From positions 1 to 64,000 of the forward strand of contig MGXZ01000024.1 of NCBI GenBank assembly GCA_001802455.1: a DNA stretch of 64,000 nucleotides, given 5' to 3'. Positions 36,879 to 45,522 of this stretch are shown here, piece by piece. Every line of letters starts with the position of its first letter. Positions within the stretch are counted from its first letter, which is position 1. The translations under genes and the position numbers were made by a program. Source of the stretch: Gammaproteobacteria bacterium RIFCSPHIGHO2_12_FULL_39_24 (GTDB lineage Bacteria; Pseudomonadota; Gammaproteobacteria; Coxiellales; Coxiellaceae). A model generated the notes under the pieces. It was not told where the DNA came from. It saw nothing but the letters and a program-made list of their open reading frames with translations, and did not search any database.

Positions 36879-37061
36879 TATAGACCTCACATTATGAACG
36901 TGCACTCACTGACATCTCATCTTGCGTCGCTCTTAAAACGTTCTTCACTCAAAAACGCTTGAAATAGTTACAACTATTCCTGCGCATTTTTTCATTCAGA
37001 ACGTTTTAATAGCTCGCAATCTGAGCGTCATTTAGTGCACGTTCATAATGTGATGCCTATA
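36879..37061. mobile_element. type 2 miniature inverted-repeat element, copy A
   Basis: This is a 183-base element with terminal inverted repeats of about 28 bases. The left end reads TATAGACCTCACATTATGAA and the right end, inverted, CTATAGGCATCACATTATGA; both continue through the shared GTGCACT. It has no coding capacity. A related copy is at 39536-39974. It abuts the start of the HigB-like gene. Confidence 0.75.
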
Positions 37062-37176
37062 GTGTAATAATATAACAAATATGTTAAGTTTGCAACTACA
37101 AAAAATGACCACTGACCAAGCAGCGCGTGGAGCAACCCCTATGAGTTATTTCGCACATGTTCCTTGGCTAGATCAA

Positions 37177-37276
37177 TAGACTTCTTTCCAAACCTCGATT
37201 AATGGACAATCTCTTCGAAAAAATTTTCTCGAAATGCTCACATACTAACGTGTATGCTCTGCTTTTTTCGACAAAC
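37177..37276 (+). mobile_element. type 1 miniature element, degraded copy
   Basis: About 80 bases (from CCTCGATTAATGGACAATCT onwards) closely match the left and central part of the 145-base element found intact at 39552 and 52246. The left terminal repeat is partly mutated (TAGACTTCTTTCC) and the right terminal repeat is missing. It lies just beyond the 3' end of the HATPase/DUF4325 gene. Confidence 0.75.
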
Positions 37277-37312
37277 GATCATTCGCTACTTTAATTAGCG
37301 CTTAATTCGCAT

Positions 37313-38329
37313 TTATAATCCACGCTCAATCATAAATGTCACGTTATCATTGGCATGGCGATAGGAGATTTCAATTGCGGGGTTTTTGTTTTGAAAAACA
37401 CGAAACACTTCATCAACAAAACCTTGTCCAACTGTTTCAATGCCGCGAAAATCTAGCACGACACGCCTAAACTTTTCCAACCCGATTAAGATTCGTTTTG
37501 CTTGCGAGCGAGAAATATAGCGTTCATCACCAAATCGGGATAATTCGACTAATATTTCGGTTTTGTCAAAATGATAATCGCTGGGGTTGGTGTATTCTTG
37601 AAAAATATCTTTTAAAATGCGCGCACATTTATTTCCAATAAATAATGTTATCTTTGTCCCGCTTTTTAGATCTGTTTTTTCATAAAACCAGTCATTTTCA
37701 ATGTTGTCTTTTGTATATTTTATTTTATTTGCCTCGATGGTAAAACGATCCGCTGCGCGTGAGGAGAAAAATATACCTTCACCGGTGTGATTATTGGAAT
37801 CGGTTGTTACTTTTCCTTTTGTGAGCATCAGTAATGATTCCTCAAGATTGGCAAGCTGTAATTCAGTTTTCAATTTTTTGAAAATACCGACGCCGTTGTC
37901 CCTCACCTGAATAGCAATACCTTTGTTTTCCCATCTTGTTTCAAGATGCAAGCGTGTTCCTTGAGAGTGATCTTTTGCATTATTGATTAATTCAGTGCAA
38001 CAATATTCTGCAATTTGATATTGATTTTCAGGGAGTGTTTTGAGCTCAGCACCACAATATTTTTGAAACACGGTAAATTCATCGAGTGTTTTTTCAATTT
38101 TTAAATCAACTAATTTGTTTTTTGATTCCGCTAAAAAATATCGGGAGTCTGATGTTTTCCCGCTTTTCATTATTTTTTGCTGATCAATTAATTTTGTTAG
38201 CTGTCGAATAGCGGTCATTCGGGTAACGGAAAAACGTTTGCAAATCAGTGTCGCGATATCACCAGGGTGTTTTTCAACTTGTGATAAAATGTAAGTTTGC
38301 ATTTCACGAGATTTATTTTTCATGCTCAT
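37313..38329 (-). CDS. HTH/HATPase/DUF4325 (STAS-like) regulator
   Basis: Three parts are visible. Residues 1-65 form a winged helix-turn-helix (DIATLICKRFSVTRMTAIRQLTKL). About 90-215 is a GHKL ATPase fold with N box (CTELINNAKDHS), G1 box (VRDNGVGIF) and HTGEGIFFSSRAAD. The last 80 residues have LVELSRFGDERYISRSQAKRIL and VLDFRGIETVGQGFVDEVFRVF, the DUF4325 STAS-like domain. Such proteins have a split-kinase or anti-sigma-like layout, but their targets are unknown. The longest frame starts at 38341, inside an operator-like site, so an ATG at 38329 or 38323 is more likely. Two TAACATGTTA palindromes at the start suggest autoregulation. Confidence 0.8.
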   Translation of the reverse strand: MSMKNKSREMQTYILSQVEKHPGDIATLICKRFSVTRMTAIRQLTKLIDQQKIMKSGKTSDSRYFLAESKNKLVDLKIEKTLDEFTVFQKYCGAELKTLPENQYQIAEYCCTELINNAKDHSQGTRLHLETRWENKGIAIQVRDNGVGIFKKLKTELQLANLEESLLMLTKGKVTTDSNNHTGEGIFFSSRAADRFTIEANKIKYTKDNIENDWFYEKTDLKSGTKITLFIGNKCARILKDIFQEYTNPSDYHFDKTEILVELSRFGDERYISRSQAKRILIGLEKFRRVVLDFRGIETVGQGFVDEVFRVFQNKNPAIEISYRHANDNVTFMIERGL

Positions 38330-38335
38330 ATCTTT

Positions 38336-38367
38336 TAACATGTTATAAGTTGTATAGTAACATGTTA
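38336..38367. promoter_or_regulatory. two TAACATGTTA palindromes, 22 bases apart
   Basis: The perfect 10-base palindrome TAACATGTTA occurs at 38336-38345 and 38358-38367. Centre spacing is 22 bases, about two helical turns, so two dimers would bind the same DNA face. Each copy is followed by TAA. The sites lie at the very start of the HTH/HATPase/DUF4325 gene, making that protein the best candidate ligand. Confidence 0.65.
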
Positions 38368-38481
38368 TAACAATTTGAGAAAAATGGCAAGTGAACCATG
38401 CGTAGTCATGCTCAACTGTCTGTCAGCAACCATGGTTGCGTTATCCGGTTACTTGCCGTATAATTATTTCATGAGGATAAA

Positions 38482-38793
38482 ATGAGTCAATCAGCACACA
38501 ATCCATTATATTCAGAAGAAAAAGCGGAACGTCTCGAAGCGCGGTTGAGCCGTGCGCAGAAAGAATTATTGCAACATGCTGCGGATTTGTTGGGTCGATC
38601 GCTTACGGATTTTGTTGTAACCGTTTCTCAAGAAGCGGCAAATAAAGTGATTCGTGAGCACGCGATTATTACATTGACAGTGAAAGACTCTGAAAATTTT
38701 GTGCGTATTTTATTGAATCCGCCGAAACCAAACGTCGCATTAAAAAAAGCCGCTCAACGCTATAAAAAATTCCAAGGAAAAAAACGTTCATGA
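38482..38793 (+). CDS. tacA: TacA-like antitoxin (DUF1778, ribbon-helix-helix)
   Basis: The 103-residue protein fits the DUF1778 antitoxin family: EARLSRAQKELLQHAADLLGRSLTDFVV (N-terminal RHH), then a helical linker (SQEAANKVIREH) and a C-terminal toxin-binding part (DSENFVRILLNPPKPN). Its stop overlaps the start of the GNAT toxin by 4 bases (ATGA), the standard TacA-TacT arrangement. GAGGATAA precedes the ATG. Confidence 0.92.
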   Translation: MSQSAHNPLYSEEKAERLEARLSRAQKELLQHAADLLGRSLTDFVVTVSQEAANKVIREHAIITLTVKDSENFVRILLNPPKPNVALKKAAQRYKKFQGKKRS

Positions 38794-39317
38794 TAGCGGA
38801 TTGCGATTCACGTTTTTCTATTGAAAAACTACAGTCTTCACATATACGCAAATCATTTACTTGTGGTATTACGTCTTTGGACACGTATTTGCAAAAACAA
38901 GCAACTCAAGATGAACGCAGGCATGTTGCGGTAACTTATATTTTGCATGATGCGGAATGTAATGTTGTAGCTGGATTTTATACCCTATCGTCTATGACCA
39001 TCGAATCACGCTGTTTATCTCAAGCAATAACAAAAAAATTGCCAAATTATCCGCTTATTCCTGCCACGTTAATTGGACGTTTGGCGATCGATAAAGAATA
39101 TCAAGGTAAAAAGCTGGGTGAAATTTTATTAATGGATGCGCTGCATCGCTTTTGTGAATCCAGTAAAGCGATCGCTTCTTTTGCGGTTGTCGTTGAAGCC
39201 ATTAATAAAGAGGCTGTGCGCTTTTATGAAAAATATGGATTTATTCATTTGATCGCGCATGAAAAATTGTTATATATGGCGATAAAAGCGATTGAGCAGA
39301 TGTTGTGTCTTGTCTAA
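38790..39317 (+). CDS. tacT: TacT-like GNAT acetyltransferase toxin
   Basis: The 175-residue GNAT protein has an N-terminal FTCGITSLDTYLQKQATQDERR block and the acetyl-CoA loop LIGRLAIDKEYQGKKLGEILLMDA around residues 92-112, typical of toxins such as TacT, AtaT and ItaT. These acetylate the amino group of aminoacyl-tRNAs and stop translation. The pairing with a DUF1778 gene supports a toxin role over a general acetyltransferase. The C-terminus (EAVRFYEKYGFIHL) is the normal GNAT end. Confidence 0.92.
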   Translation: MIADCDSRFSIEKLQSSHIRKSFTCGITSLDTYLQKQATQDERRHVAVTYILHDAECNVVAGFYTLSSMTIESRCLSQAITKKLPNYPLIPATLIGRLAIDKEYQGKKLGEILLMDALHRFCESSKAIASFAVVVEAINKEAVRFYEKYGFIHLIAHEKLLYMAIKAIEQMLCLV

Positions 39318-39358
39318 GGCTCTAATGAATTAAGAGCTGACTTGAAGAAGCGAGTGAG

Positions 39359-39486
39359 GATATGGCTGCTTTGATAAATTTTCAAGCGAGTGGGAAATGG
39401 GGTGTGCCTGTTTTTGTGTCATGTTCACGAAAAACAGGTACGCCCCATTCACCCGCAAGCATTCAGATTTTTAAAGCAGTCATATC
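39359..39486. repeat. 128-base inverted repeat downstream of tacT
   Basis: The outer arms (39359-39372 and 39473-39486) read GATATGGCTGCTTT and its near-complement. The inner arms (39386-39415 and 39430-39456) share GCG(A/G)GTG, AATGGGG and CCTGTTTTT. A 14-base loop separates them. Transcribed RNA would fold into a long hairpin. It could end the tacAT transcript or be a separate miniature element. Confidence 0.7.
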
Positions 39487-39535
39487 ATCTACGAGCGGAT
39501 GTAAAGAAATCAGCGCTTAATTTGCATTCTAAGAC

Positions 39536-39974
39536 TATATAGACATCACATTAGACCTCTTGCATAACCTTGAGTAATGTGACGAGGTCACAGAAAAAAT
39601 TTTCGAAAAAGCGGAGTGTACACGTTAGTACATGAGCATTTTGAGAAAATTTTTTCGAAGAGATTGTCCATTAATCGAGGTTATGCAAGAGGTCTATTAT
39701 AAACATGCACTCACTTCCCATAATGCGAATAATTGATCTTACATCCGCTCGTTTATTTTTTTAATTTTTGCTATTTAGGCTTGCGGGGATCCGACAGTGG
39801 CGCGACCCCTTTGCCTCGCGCGTATGCGCTCAGCATAAGGGGAATCGCACCACGTCACCTCCTCAGCCTTTGAGGAAAAATTCAAAAAATGCACTCACTT
39901 CTTTAGAATTATTCGCATTTTTGGCTTGCAATCTGAGCGTCATTTAGTGCACGTTTATAATGTGAGGTCTATAG
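39536..39974. mobile_element. type 2 miniature element, copy B, interrupted
   Basis: The left end begins CTATATAGACATCACATTA and continues after the inserted type 1 element with TATAAACATGCACTCAC. The right end (CATTTAGTGCACGTTTATAA, then TGTGAGGTCTATA) is its inverted partner and matches copy A. Without the 145-base insertion the element is about 294 bases. No open frame is present. Confidence 0.7.
39552..39696 (-). mobile_element. type 1 miniature inverted-repeat element, intact copy
   Basis: This is a 145-base element with perfect 19-base terminal repeats (TAGACCTCTTGCATAACCT) and longer imperfect arms. In reverse orientation it differs from the copy at 52246-52390 at about one base, so the two are recent transpositions. 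It is inserted in the left arm of a type 2 element. No coding capacity; it must move in trans. Confidence 0.88.
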
Positions 39975-39977
39975 TTG

Positions 39978-41117
39978 TTAATCAAACTCCCCATCCCACA
40001 ATTTTTCTAAAAATAATTTCCAAGGTAAGCACAATACAGTGCCGCAGATTTTTTTAGGTTCGGATTCAAAAGAAATTAGAAGGCTTTTTTTCACGGTGTG
40101 TTCTTCTTGAAGCGATTTCAGTGCGCGTGCATCATGATCATGCACACGTTTGGATGTTTTAATCTCGATGGCGGTTTGCATGTCATTTAAAATAAAATCA
40201 ACTTCGAATCCGCCCGCGGTTCGCCAGTAACTTAATTCGAGCTCGGGATTTTTGTAAGATTGGTACGCCATTAATTCCATTAAAATAAAATGTTCAAATG
40301 ATTTTCCAAATTCGGGTGTTCCGATTTTTGGAGCGCGCCTTGAGAGATAATTGGCAACACCAATATCAAATAAATAAAATTTTTCTGTTTCAATTAAACG
40401 GCGATCAATTGTTTTTTTCCAAGGGGATAATCGAAAACCCAATAACGTATCTTCTAAAATTTGAAAATAACTGCGCACCACTTTTGCACTGACGCCTGAC
40501 TCACGTGCAATATTGTTGTAATTAATTAACTCGCCGCTCGTAATGGCCGCTACTTTCAAAAACTCTGCAAAAGCAGGGATATTTTGCACAACCGCTTCAG
40601 ATGCAATTTCAATTTTCAAGTAATCTGCGATATACGATCTCAACTCTTGCAGTGGATCGTGAGATAAAAAATGTGCTGGCAATAAACCCGACACCATGAT
40701 TTTTTCTAAATCGATTTTCGATAATTCGGGATAACACAACGGGTGCATTGTGTAGCGCCAAGCGCGGCCGCCCAATAGATTGGCATGATGATGGCGTAAT
40801 TTTCGTGGACTTGATCCGGTTAATATAAATGACAATGATTTATTTTCAATTAACCAGTGCACCTCATTTAAAATATCGGGCACCATTTGAACTTCATCTA
40901 TGATGATCCGTTTGTTTGCATCAGCATATCGTTCACGAAGCAAAGCTGGTTTTGAAATATAATCGGCAAAAACATCGGTTTTAAGAAAATCAATGACAAT
41001 GTCATTTTTGAAATGTTCTCGCAACCAAAAACTTTTTCCCACTTTGCGAGGCCCCCACAAAAATGCTGACTTTTCGTGAGGCAATTTCATGTTAAAGACG
41101 CGTTTAATGGACTTCAT
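39978..41117 (-). CDS. AAA+ ATPase with DUF4143 domain, second member
   Basis: The 379-residue protein has Walker A LWGPRKVGKSFWL near residue 20, Walker B RIIIDEVQMVP near 71, SFILTGSSPRKL (sensor) near 95, and a C-terminal PD-(D/E)XK-like strand (GGFEVDFILNDMQTAIEIKTSKR). It shares architecture with the gene at 24213-25550 but little sequence, so it is not a recent duplicate. Function in the cell is unknown. Its 3' end is 4 bases from a type 2 miniature element. Confidence 0.87.
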   Translation of the reverse strand: MKSIKRVFNMKLPHEKSAFLWGPRKVGKSFWLREHFKNDIVIDFLKTDVFADYISKPALLRERYADANKRIIIDEVQMVPDILNEVHWLIENKSLSFILTGSSPRKLRHHHANLLGGRAWRYTMHPLCYPELSKIDLEKIMVSGLLPAHFLSHDPLQELRSYIADYLKIEIASEAVVQNIPAFAEFLKVAAITSGELINYNNIARESGVSAKVVRSYFQILEDTLLGFRLSPWKKTIDRRLIETEKFYLFDIGVANYLSRRAPKIGTPEFGKSFEHFILMELMAYQSYKNPELELSYWRTAGGFEVDFILNDMQTAIEIKTSKRVHDHDARALKSLQEEHTVKKSLLISFESEPKKICGTVLCLPWKLFLEKLWDGEFD

Positions 41118-41265
41118 TTGGCTATTATATCATGATAAGACTTCCCGTCAAGGAGTTTTATCATCACCCCAATAAAAAGCGCATACCCATTGTCCTATCC
41201 ACGCTTATTTTGTAAGATGAGCCACGTTCTTTTAAAGTGCACAACTTAACAAGGCTGTCCATATC

Positions 41266-42795
41266 ATGAATCCAACCGTAGAATCACTCTTAAAACAAGC
41301 TATTTTAAACAATGAAGGTGTGTTGAGTCAGAACGGTGCATTGTCCGTGACAACGGGAAAACGCACAGGACGTTCTCCGAAGGATCGTTTTATTGTTAAA
41401 GATCTGATCACTGAAAAAACAGTAGAGTGGGGCGCAATCAATCAACCGGTTTCTTCTGATGTGTTTCACGCTTTGTGGGCGCGCGTTGAAAAATATTTTG
41501 CAGAAAAATCAGTCACCCATAAATTCACCTCTTATTTGCAAGTCGGTGCCGATGATGCGTTGTGCTTGCCGGTAAAAGTTGTTACCGAAAGTGCTTGGCA
41601 ACAATTATTTGCACAGCATTTATTTATTTTACCAACCCAAAAACACGATGCAAACAAAACGTGGACGTTGCTGTCCGCACAAAATTTTGTAACGGATCCT
41701 GCGCGAGATGGAACCCATTCCGATGCGTGCGTGATGATTAATTTAAATGATAAAAAAGTATTAATTTGCGGCATGCGTTATGCCGGTGAAATGAAAAAAG
41801 CGATGTTCTCTGTTTTGAATTACTGGATGCCGGAACACGATGTATTGCCAATGCATTGTGCAGCCAATGTTGGTGAGGAAAATGATGTGGCTTTATTTTT
41901 TGGATTATCCGGCACTGGAAAAACCACGTTATCGGCCGATCCTGATCGTTATTTAATTGGTGATGATGAGCACGGATGGAGTGATCACGGCGTATTTAAT
42001 TTCGAAGGCGGATGTTACGCAAAATGTATCGATTTATCGGAAAAAAATGAACCCGTGATTTGGCATGCCATTCGTGATGGCGCGATTATGGAAAATGTGG
42101 TGCTCGATGAAAAAACCATTCCGAATTACAGGGATGGTAGTTTGACGCAAAATACCCGCGCTGCGTATCCGCGTGCACACATCAGAAAGCGTGTTGAGCG
42201 CAATCAAGCGGGTATCCCGCAATCCGTTTTATTTTTAACGTGTGATTTGTATGGCGTGTTGCCGCCCGTTTCTATTTTAACAAAAGAGCAAGCGGCGTAT
42301 TATTTTCTCAGCGGATACACAGCATTGGTGGGCAGCACCGAAATGGGCAGCGGCAGTGCGATTAAACAAACTTTTAGCCGCTGTTTTGGCGCGCCCTTTT
42401 TTCCGCGTCCTGCAACCGTGTATGCAGAATTATTAATGAAACGCATCGATCAATCAGGTGCGCAAGTTTATTTAATTAATACAGGATGGACAAATGGTGC
42501 GTATGGAGAAGGTGGAAATCGTTTTTCAATTCCAACTACGCGCGCTGTGGTGCAAGCAGCGGTTTCAAATCAATTGATTTCGCAACCAACCGAAATATTG
42601 CCCGGATTTAATTTATCTATTCCATTACAAGTTCGTGGTATTGATGCAAAAGTGTTGGATCCGCGAAAAACATGGGCTGATACTGACGCGTATCGCACAA
42701 AAACCAATTTGTTGATCGATAGTTTTATCGAGAATTTTAAGCAATTTACGGTTGCTGAGAAAATTAAAAAAGCGGGGCCGGAGAAATTAGTGTGA
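41266..42795 (+). CDS. pckA: phosphoenolpyruvate carboxykinase (ATP)
   Basis: PckA converts oxaloacetate and ATP to phosphoenolpyruvate, the entry to gluconeogenesis. The 509-residue product has [11 protein letters not shown] near residue 33, [16 protein letters not shown] near 215 (kinase-1a P-loop), [24 protein letters not shown] near 234 and [19 protein letters not shown] near 390. A gluconeogenic enzyme fits growth on host amino acids. Its stop overlaps the GTG start of yggS by 4 bases. Confidence 0.97.
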   Translation: MNPTVESLLKQAILNNEGVLSQNGALSVTTGKRTGRSPKDRFIVKDLITEKTVEWGAINQPVSSDVFHALWARVEKYFAEKSVTHKFTSYLQVGADDALCLPVKVVTESAWQQLFAQHLFILPTQKHDANKTWTLLSAQNFVTDPARDGTHSDACVMINLNDKKVLICGMRYAGEMKKAMFSVLNYWMPEHDVLPMHCAANVGEENDVALFFGLSGTGKTTLSADPDRYLIGDDEHGWSDHGVFNFEGGCYAKCIDLSEKNEPVIWHAIRDGAIMENVVLDEKTIPNYRDGSLTQNTRAAYPRAHIRKRVERNQAGIPQSVLFLTCDLYGVLPPVSILTKEQAAYYFLSGYTALVGSTEMGSGSAIKQTFSRCFGAPFFPRPATVYAELLMKRIDQSGAQVYLINTGWTNGAYGEGGNRFSIPTTRAVVQAAVSNQLISQPTEILPGFNLSIPLQVRGIDAKVLDPRKTWADTDAYRTKTNLLIDSFIENFKQFTVAEKIKKAGPEKLV

Positions 42796-43436
42796 GTGTG
42801 AGTGAGCGTATCCGTCTCGCCGAAAAAAAATATCATCGTGTGCCGCAGTCCGTTGTGTTGTTGGCGGTCAGCAAAAAACAGCCTGTCGAAAAAATGCGTG
42901 AATTATATTTGGCGGGACAAAAACGCTTTGCTGAAAATTATGCGCAAGAAGCGCTGAAAAAAATGCCACTATTAACTGATCTGGATATTGAATGGCATTT
43001 TATCGGTTCAATTCAATCAAACAAAACAAAATTAATTGCAGTCAATTTTGAGTGGGTGCACAGTATTAATCATTTGGAAATAGCAGAACGATTAAATGCG
43101 CAACGTCCAGCGCAATTGCCATCGTTGAATATTTGCATTGAAGTGAATATCGATTACGAAAAAACAAAATCGGGTGTGTTGCCGGAAAAGGTAAAATCAT
43201 TCGCGAAAGAATTACTGCACTATAAAAATTTACGTTTGCGGGGATTGATGGTAATCCCTGCGAAAAATAATTCGCCAGCCGCATTTGAGAAAACAGCGCA
43301 ATTGCAGAAAGAATTAATTACGACGGGATTTGAATTGGATACGTTGTCGATGGGAATGTCTGCCGATTTTGAATTAGCCATTGCAGCAGGCAGTACAATG
43401 GTGCGAATTGGTACGGCGATTTTTGGAGAGAGATGA
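42792..43436 (+). CDS. yggS: YggS-family pyridoxal-phosphate homeostasis protein
   Basis: The 214-residue product of the PLPBP/YggS family binds PLP on a Lys in [11 protein letters not shown] near residue 22 and has [13 protein letters not shown] near 67, [21 protein letters not shown] near 180 and ends GTAIFGER. It buffers free PLP. It begins with GTG overlapping the pckA stop (GTGA). yggT follows, the common gammaproteobacterial neighbour. The window also has two PLP enzymes, at 57.7 and 58.9 kb. Confidence 0.95.
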   Translation: MSVSERIRLAEKKYHRVPQSVVLLAVSKKQPVEKMRELYLAGQKRFAENYAQEALKKMPLLTDLDIEWHFIGSIQSNKTKLIAVNFEWVHSINHLEIAERLNAQRPAQLPSLNICIEVNIDYEKTKSGVLPEKVKSFAKELLHYKNLRLRGLMVIPAKNNSPAAFEKTAQLQKELITTGFELDTLSMGMSADFELAIAAGSTMVRIGTAIFGER

Positions 43437-43499
43437 CAGCGTGAGCGCATTACTTTACAATTAATGCACTTCATCACAGCATTCTGAAGAGAAAATATT

Positions 43500-44081
43500 A
43501 TGGGTCCCATTATTTCCGCCACCGCGTTAATGATTCATTTTTTGTTTGATGCTTACATCGTTATTTTACTACTCAGACTGTTAATGCAAAAACGGGGCGC
43601 CAGTTGGAATAATCCATTGTCGCAACTCATGTATAAGTTAACAGAAAAAATATTATTGCCCGTTCGAAAAATAATTCCCGAAATAAAAGGATTTGATTTA
43701 TCCATTTTATTGATAGCGTTTATTTTGCAGTTTGTTGAGGTGATTTTATTGTGGCTGGTGCAATTCGGTGGGATGCCTGGTGCAGTGGGTGTGGTGGTGG
43801 TTGCGTTTGGACAAATCTCGGCTAAGTTTGTTTACATCTATATTTACAGTATTTTTATTAACGTGTTGATGAGTTGGGTGCCGTCGCTGCAAGCCAATCC
43901 TGTTTCACAATTGGTGTATTTATTGGTAGAGCCATTGTTAGCGTGCATTCGTCGATGGATTCCATTGTCTTTTTCAGGGATAGACATTTCTCCTATTTTT
44001 GCATTGCTGGGATTAACGTTATTAAATATTTTACTGGTAACACCACTGATTGATTTTGGTACGCAACTCATTTTGAGATAA
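43500..44081 (+). CDS. yggT: YggT-family membrane protein
   Basis: The 193-residue protein has two homologous YggT repeats, each with paired hydrophobic helices and a loop of the form NP(L/V)SQL(M/V)Y plus a PxRxxIP motif (LLPVRKIIPEIKGFD and LLACIRRWIPLSFSGID). YggT is found next to yggS in many gammaproteobacteria; its role is not well defined (osmotic shock or division-related in some species). It is an inner membrane protein. Confidence 0.93.
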   Translation: MGPIISATALMIHFLFDAYIVILLLRLLMQKRGASWNNPLSQLMYKLTEKILLPVRKIIPEIKGFDLSILLIAFILQFVEVILLWLVQFGGMPGAVGVVVVAFGQISAKFVYIYIYSIFINVLMSWVPSLQANPVSQLVYLLVEPLLACIRRWIPLSFSGIDISPIFALLGLTLLNILLVTPLIDFGTQLILR

Positions 44082-44091
44082 ATCATTTAAT

Positions 44092-44613
44092 ATGAAAAAA
44101 ATAATCATCGTTATTATCATTGTGATCGCTATTATTGCAATTGTTTTACATCGTTCTGCTGATGCGCAAACGACAATAACAACCAGTACAACCACAACAG
44201 CAGAACCCGATGCATTTTGTCCGAATATCAATGATCTTAAAAAAGATCCGGTAAAAGGAAATTGGACAGCAAACAATAATGTCGGCGCTTGGAAAAGTTA
44301 TGATTTGTCGTTTGCGACTAACCCTATTCAGTTTGTTGGCGCACAATGGATTGGTGAAAGAATAGGTCAGTTGACATGTGTGTATACATCGGAGCAGCGT
44401 TTTACCATGCAGGGAAAACCCGTTGTTCAACCTACGTTACCTATTTTGTTGATTTATCATGCGCTCACATTTCAGCCAAATGAAGGTCTGTGGAAGTTAG
44501 CGAAAAAAGGTCTTTATAATTGTCATTCGCAAAAACGAGATGATTGTCCTTTTAAAGTTCGTGTCAAACCCATTGTGAAAGATGTGCTTGAACAAGCAGA
44601 AGAGCTTAAGTAG
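44092..44613 (+). CDS. putative exported or membrane-anchored protein, DUF3757-like
   Basis: The 173-residue protein starts with a very hydrophobic Ile/Val segment (residues 4-20), either a signal peptide or a single anchor, then a Thr-rich linker (TTITTSTTTTAEPDAFCP). The globular part has four cysteines (FCPNI, LTCVYTS, LYNCHS, DDCPF), probably two disulfides, and QWIGERIGQLTCVY resembles a motif of DUF3757-type exported proteins. That family link is from memory and weak. Localisation is likely periplasmic. Confidence 0.55.
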   Translation: MKKIIIVIIIVIAIIAIVLHRSADAQTTITTSTTTTAEPDAFCPNINDLKKDPVKGNWTANNNVGAWKSYDLSFATNPIQFVGAQWIGERIGQLTCVYTSEQRFTMQGKPVVQPTLPILLIYHALTFQPNEGLWKLAKKGLYNCHSQKRDDCPFKVRVKPIVKDVLEQAEELK

Positions 44614-44633
44614 ATTTTTTTGGAGAATAGTTT

Positions 44634-45521
44634 ATGTTGCGTGCAATACGAGGTTGTATTTCGCTGATATTGTATGCGGCTAATCTGTTATTACTCGCTG
44701 CCATTATTATTTGCACGGCTCTTTTTGTTTTGCTGTTGCCGAAATCAATCGCCCTGTTTATTCAACGCCATTTTTTACAAAAAACACCGGCGTGGTTTGC
44801 GCATATTAATCGATGGATTTCACTGATTTCAACACGCAACAAATGGAATGTGCTGGGAACCGGTGATTTAAAAAAACAAGGTTGGTATGTGATGATTTCA
44901 AATCATCGTTCGTGGTTGGATATTGTGGTGTTGGGAAATGTGTTCAATGAAAAAATTCCGCCGCTGAAATTTTTTATGAAAAAAGAATTACTGTGGCAAT
45001 TACCGCTTGCCGGAATTGCTTGTTATGCGTTGGGTTATCCATTTATGTCGCGTCATTCGCATGCTGCGATTCGTAAAAATCCGACATTAAAAGGGCAAGA
45101 TAGTGAGGCAACAAAAAAGGCGTGTAATCGTTTGCGCCATTTTCCATCGACATTAATTAATTTTTTAGAAGGCACGCGTTTTACACCACAAAAAAAATTG
45201 CGTCAGCAATCCCCCTTTAATCATTTATTAAAACCACATGCGGGTGGTGCATCGATTGTGATTAATGAATTAAATGATATTTTATCAGGCATTGTGAGTG
45301 TCACAATTTGTTATCCAAAAAAAACACCGAGTCTGTGGGAATTTGCTTGTGGCAATTTTGAAAAAATTATTGTGCGATACGATGTGTTGCCCATTACGTC
45401 CAATTTATTGGGCGACTATTATAATGATCGTGATTACCGTGCATATATGCAGCAGTATTTTAATGAGATTTGGAAAGATAAAGAGGTGTTGTTGGATAAA
45501 TTTGACCAAAAAGGAGAATGA
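44634..45521 (+). CDS. 1-acyl-glycerol-3-phosphate acyltransferase-like membrane protein (YihG type)
   Basis: The 295-residue product has an N-terminal membrane helix (residues 10-35), the acyltransferase HX4D box as NHRSWLD near residue 91, and the substrate motif FLEGTRFT near 177. The long spacing and C-terminal region match the YihG/PlsC-like branch. Probable role is acylation of lysophosphatidic acid or a related lysophospholipid at the inner membrane. GGAG lies 8 bases before the ATG. Confidence 0.87.
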   Translation: MLRAIRGCISLILYAANLLLLAAIIICTALFVLLLPKSIALFIQRHFLQKTPAWFAHINRWISLISTRNKWNVLGTGDLKKQGWYVMISNHRSWLDIVVLGNVFNEKIPPLKFFMKKELLWQLPLAGIACYALGYPFMSRHSHAAIRKNPTLKGQDSEATKKACNRLRHFPSTLINFLEGTRFTPQKKLRQQSPFNHLLKPHAGGASIVINELNDILSGIVSVTICYPKKTPSLWEFACGNFEKIIVRYDVLPITSNLLGDYYNDRDYRAYMQQYFNEIWKDKEVLLDKFDQKGE

Positions 45522-45522
45522 A

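Larger units (their letters stand above)
36878..37312. other. intergenic region with two miniature elements
   Basis: This gap holds no gene. It contains a type 2 miniature element (36879-37061) and a degraded type 1 element (37177-37276), both described separately. The 115 bases between them are AT-rich without recognisable features. Confidence 0.65.
39318..39977. other. 660-base gene-free region of nested inverted repeats
   Basis: No credible gene was found. It holds a 128-base inverted repeat (39359-39486), a type 2 element (39536-39974) interrupted by a type 1 element (39552-39696), and a GC-rich hairpin-forming stretch near 39800-39870 (CCCCTT pairing with AAGGGG). The motif ACGAGCGGATGTA appears at 39491 and, inverted, at 39740-39752. 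The area seems to be a preferred landing place for small repeats. Confidence 0.7.

Noticed and set aside
39318..39977. CRISPR array
   Set aside because: Repeats are inverted elements of differing type with no regular spacers.
45298..45522. Upstream extension of the small membrane protein frame
   Set aside because: It overlaps the acyltransferase gene in another phase; the Shine-Dalgarno sequence supports the ATG at 45523.
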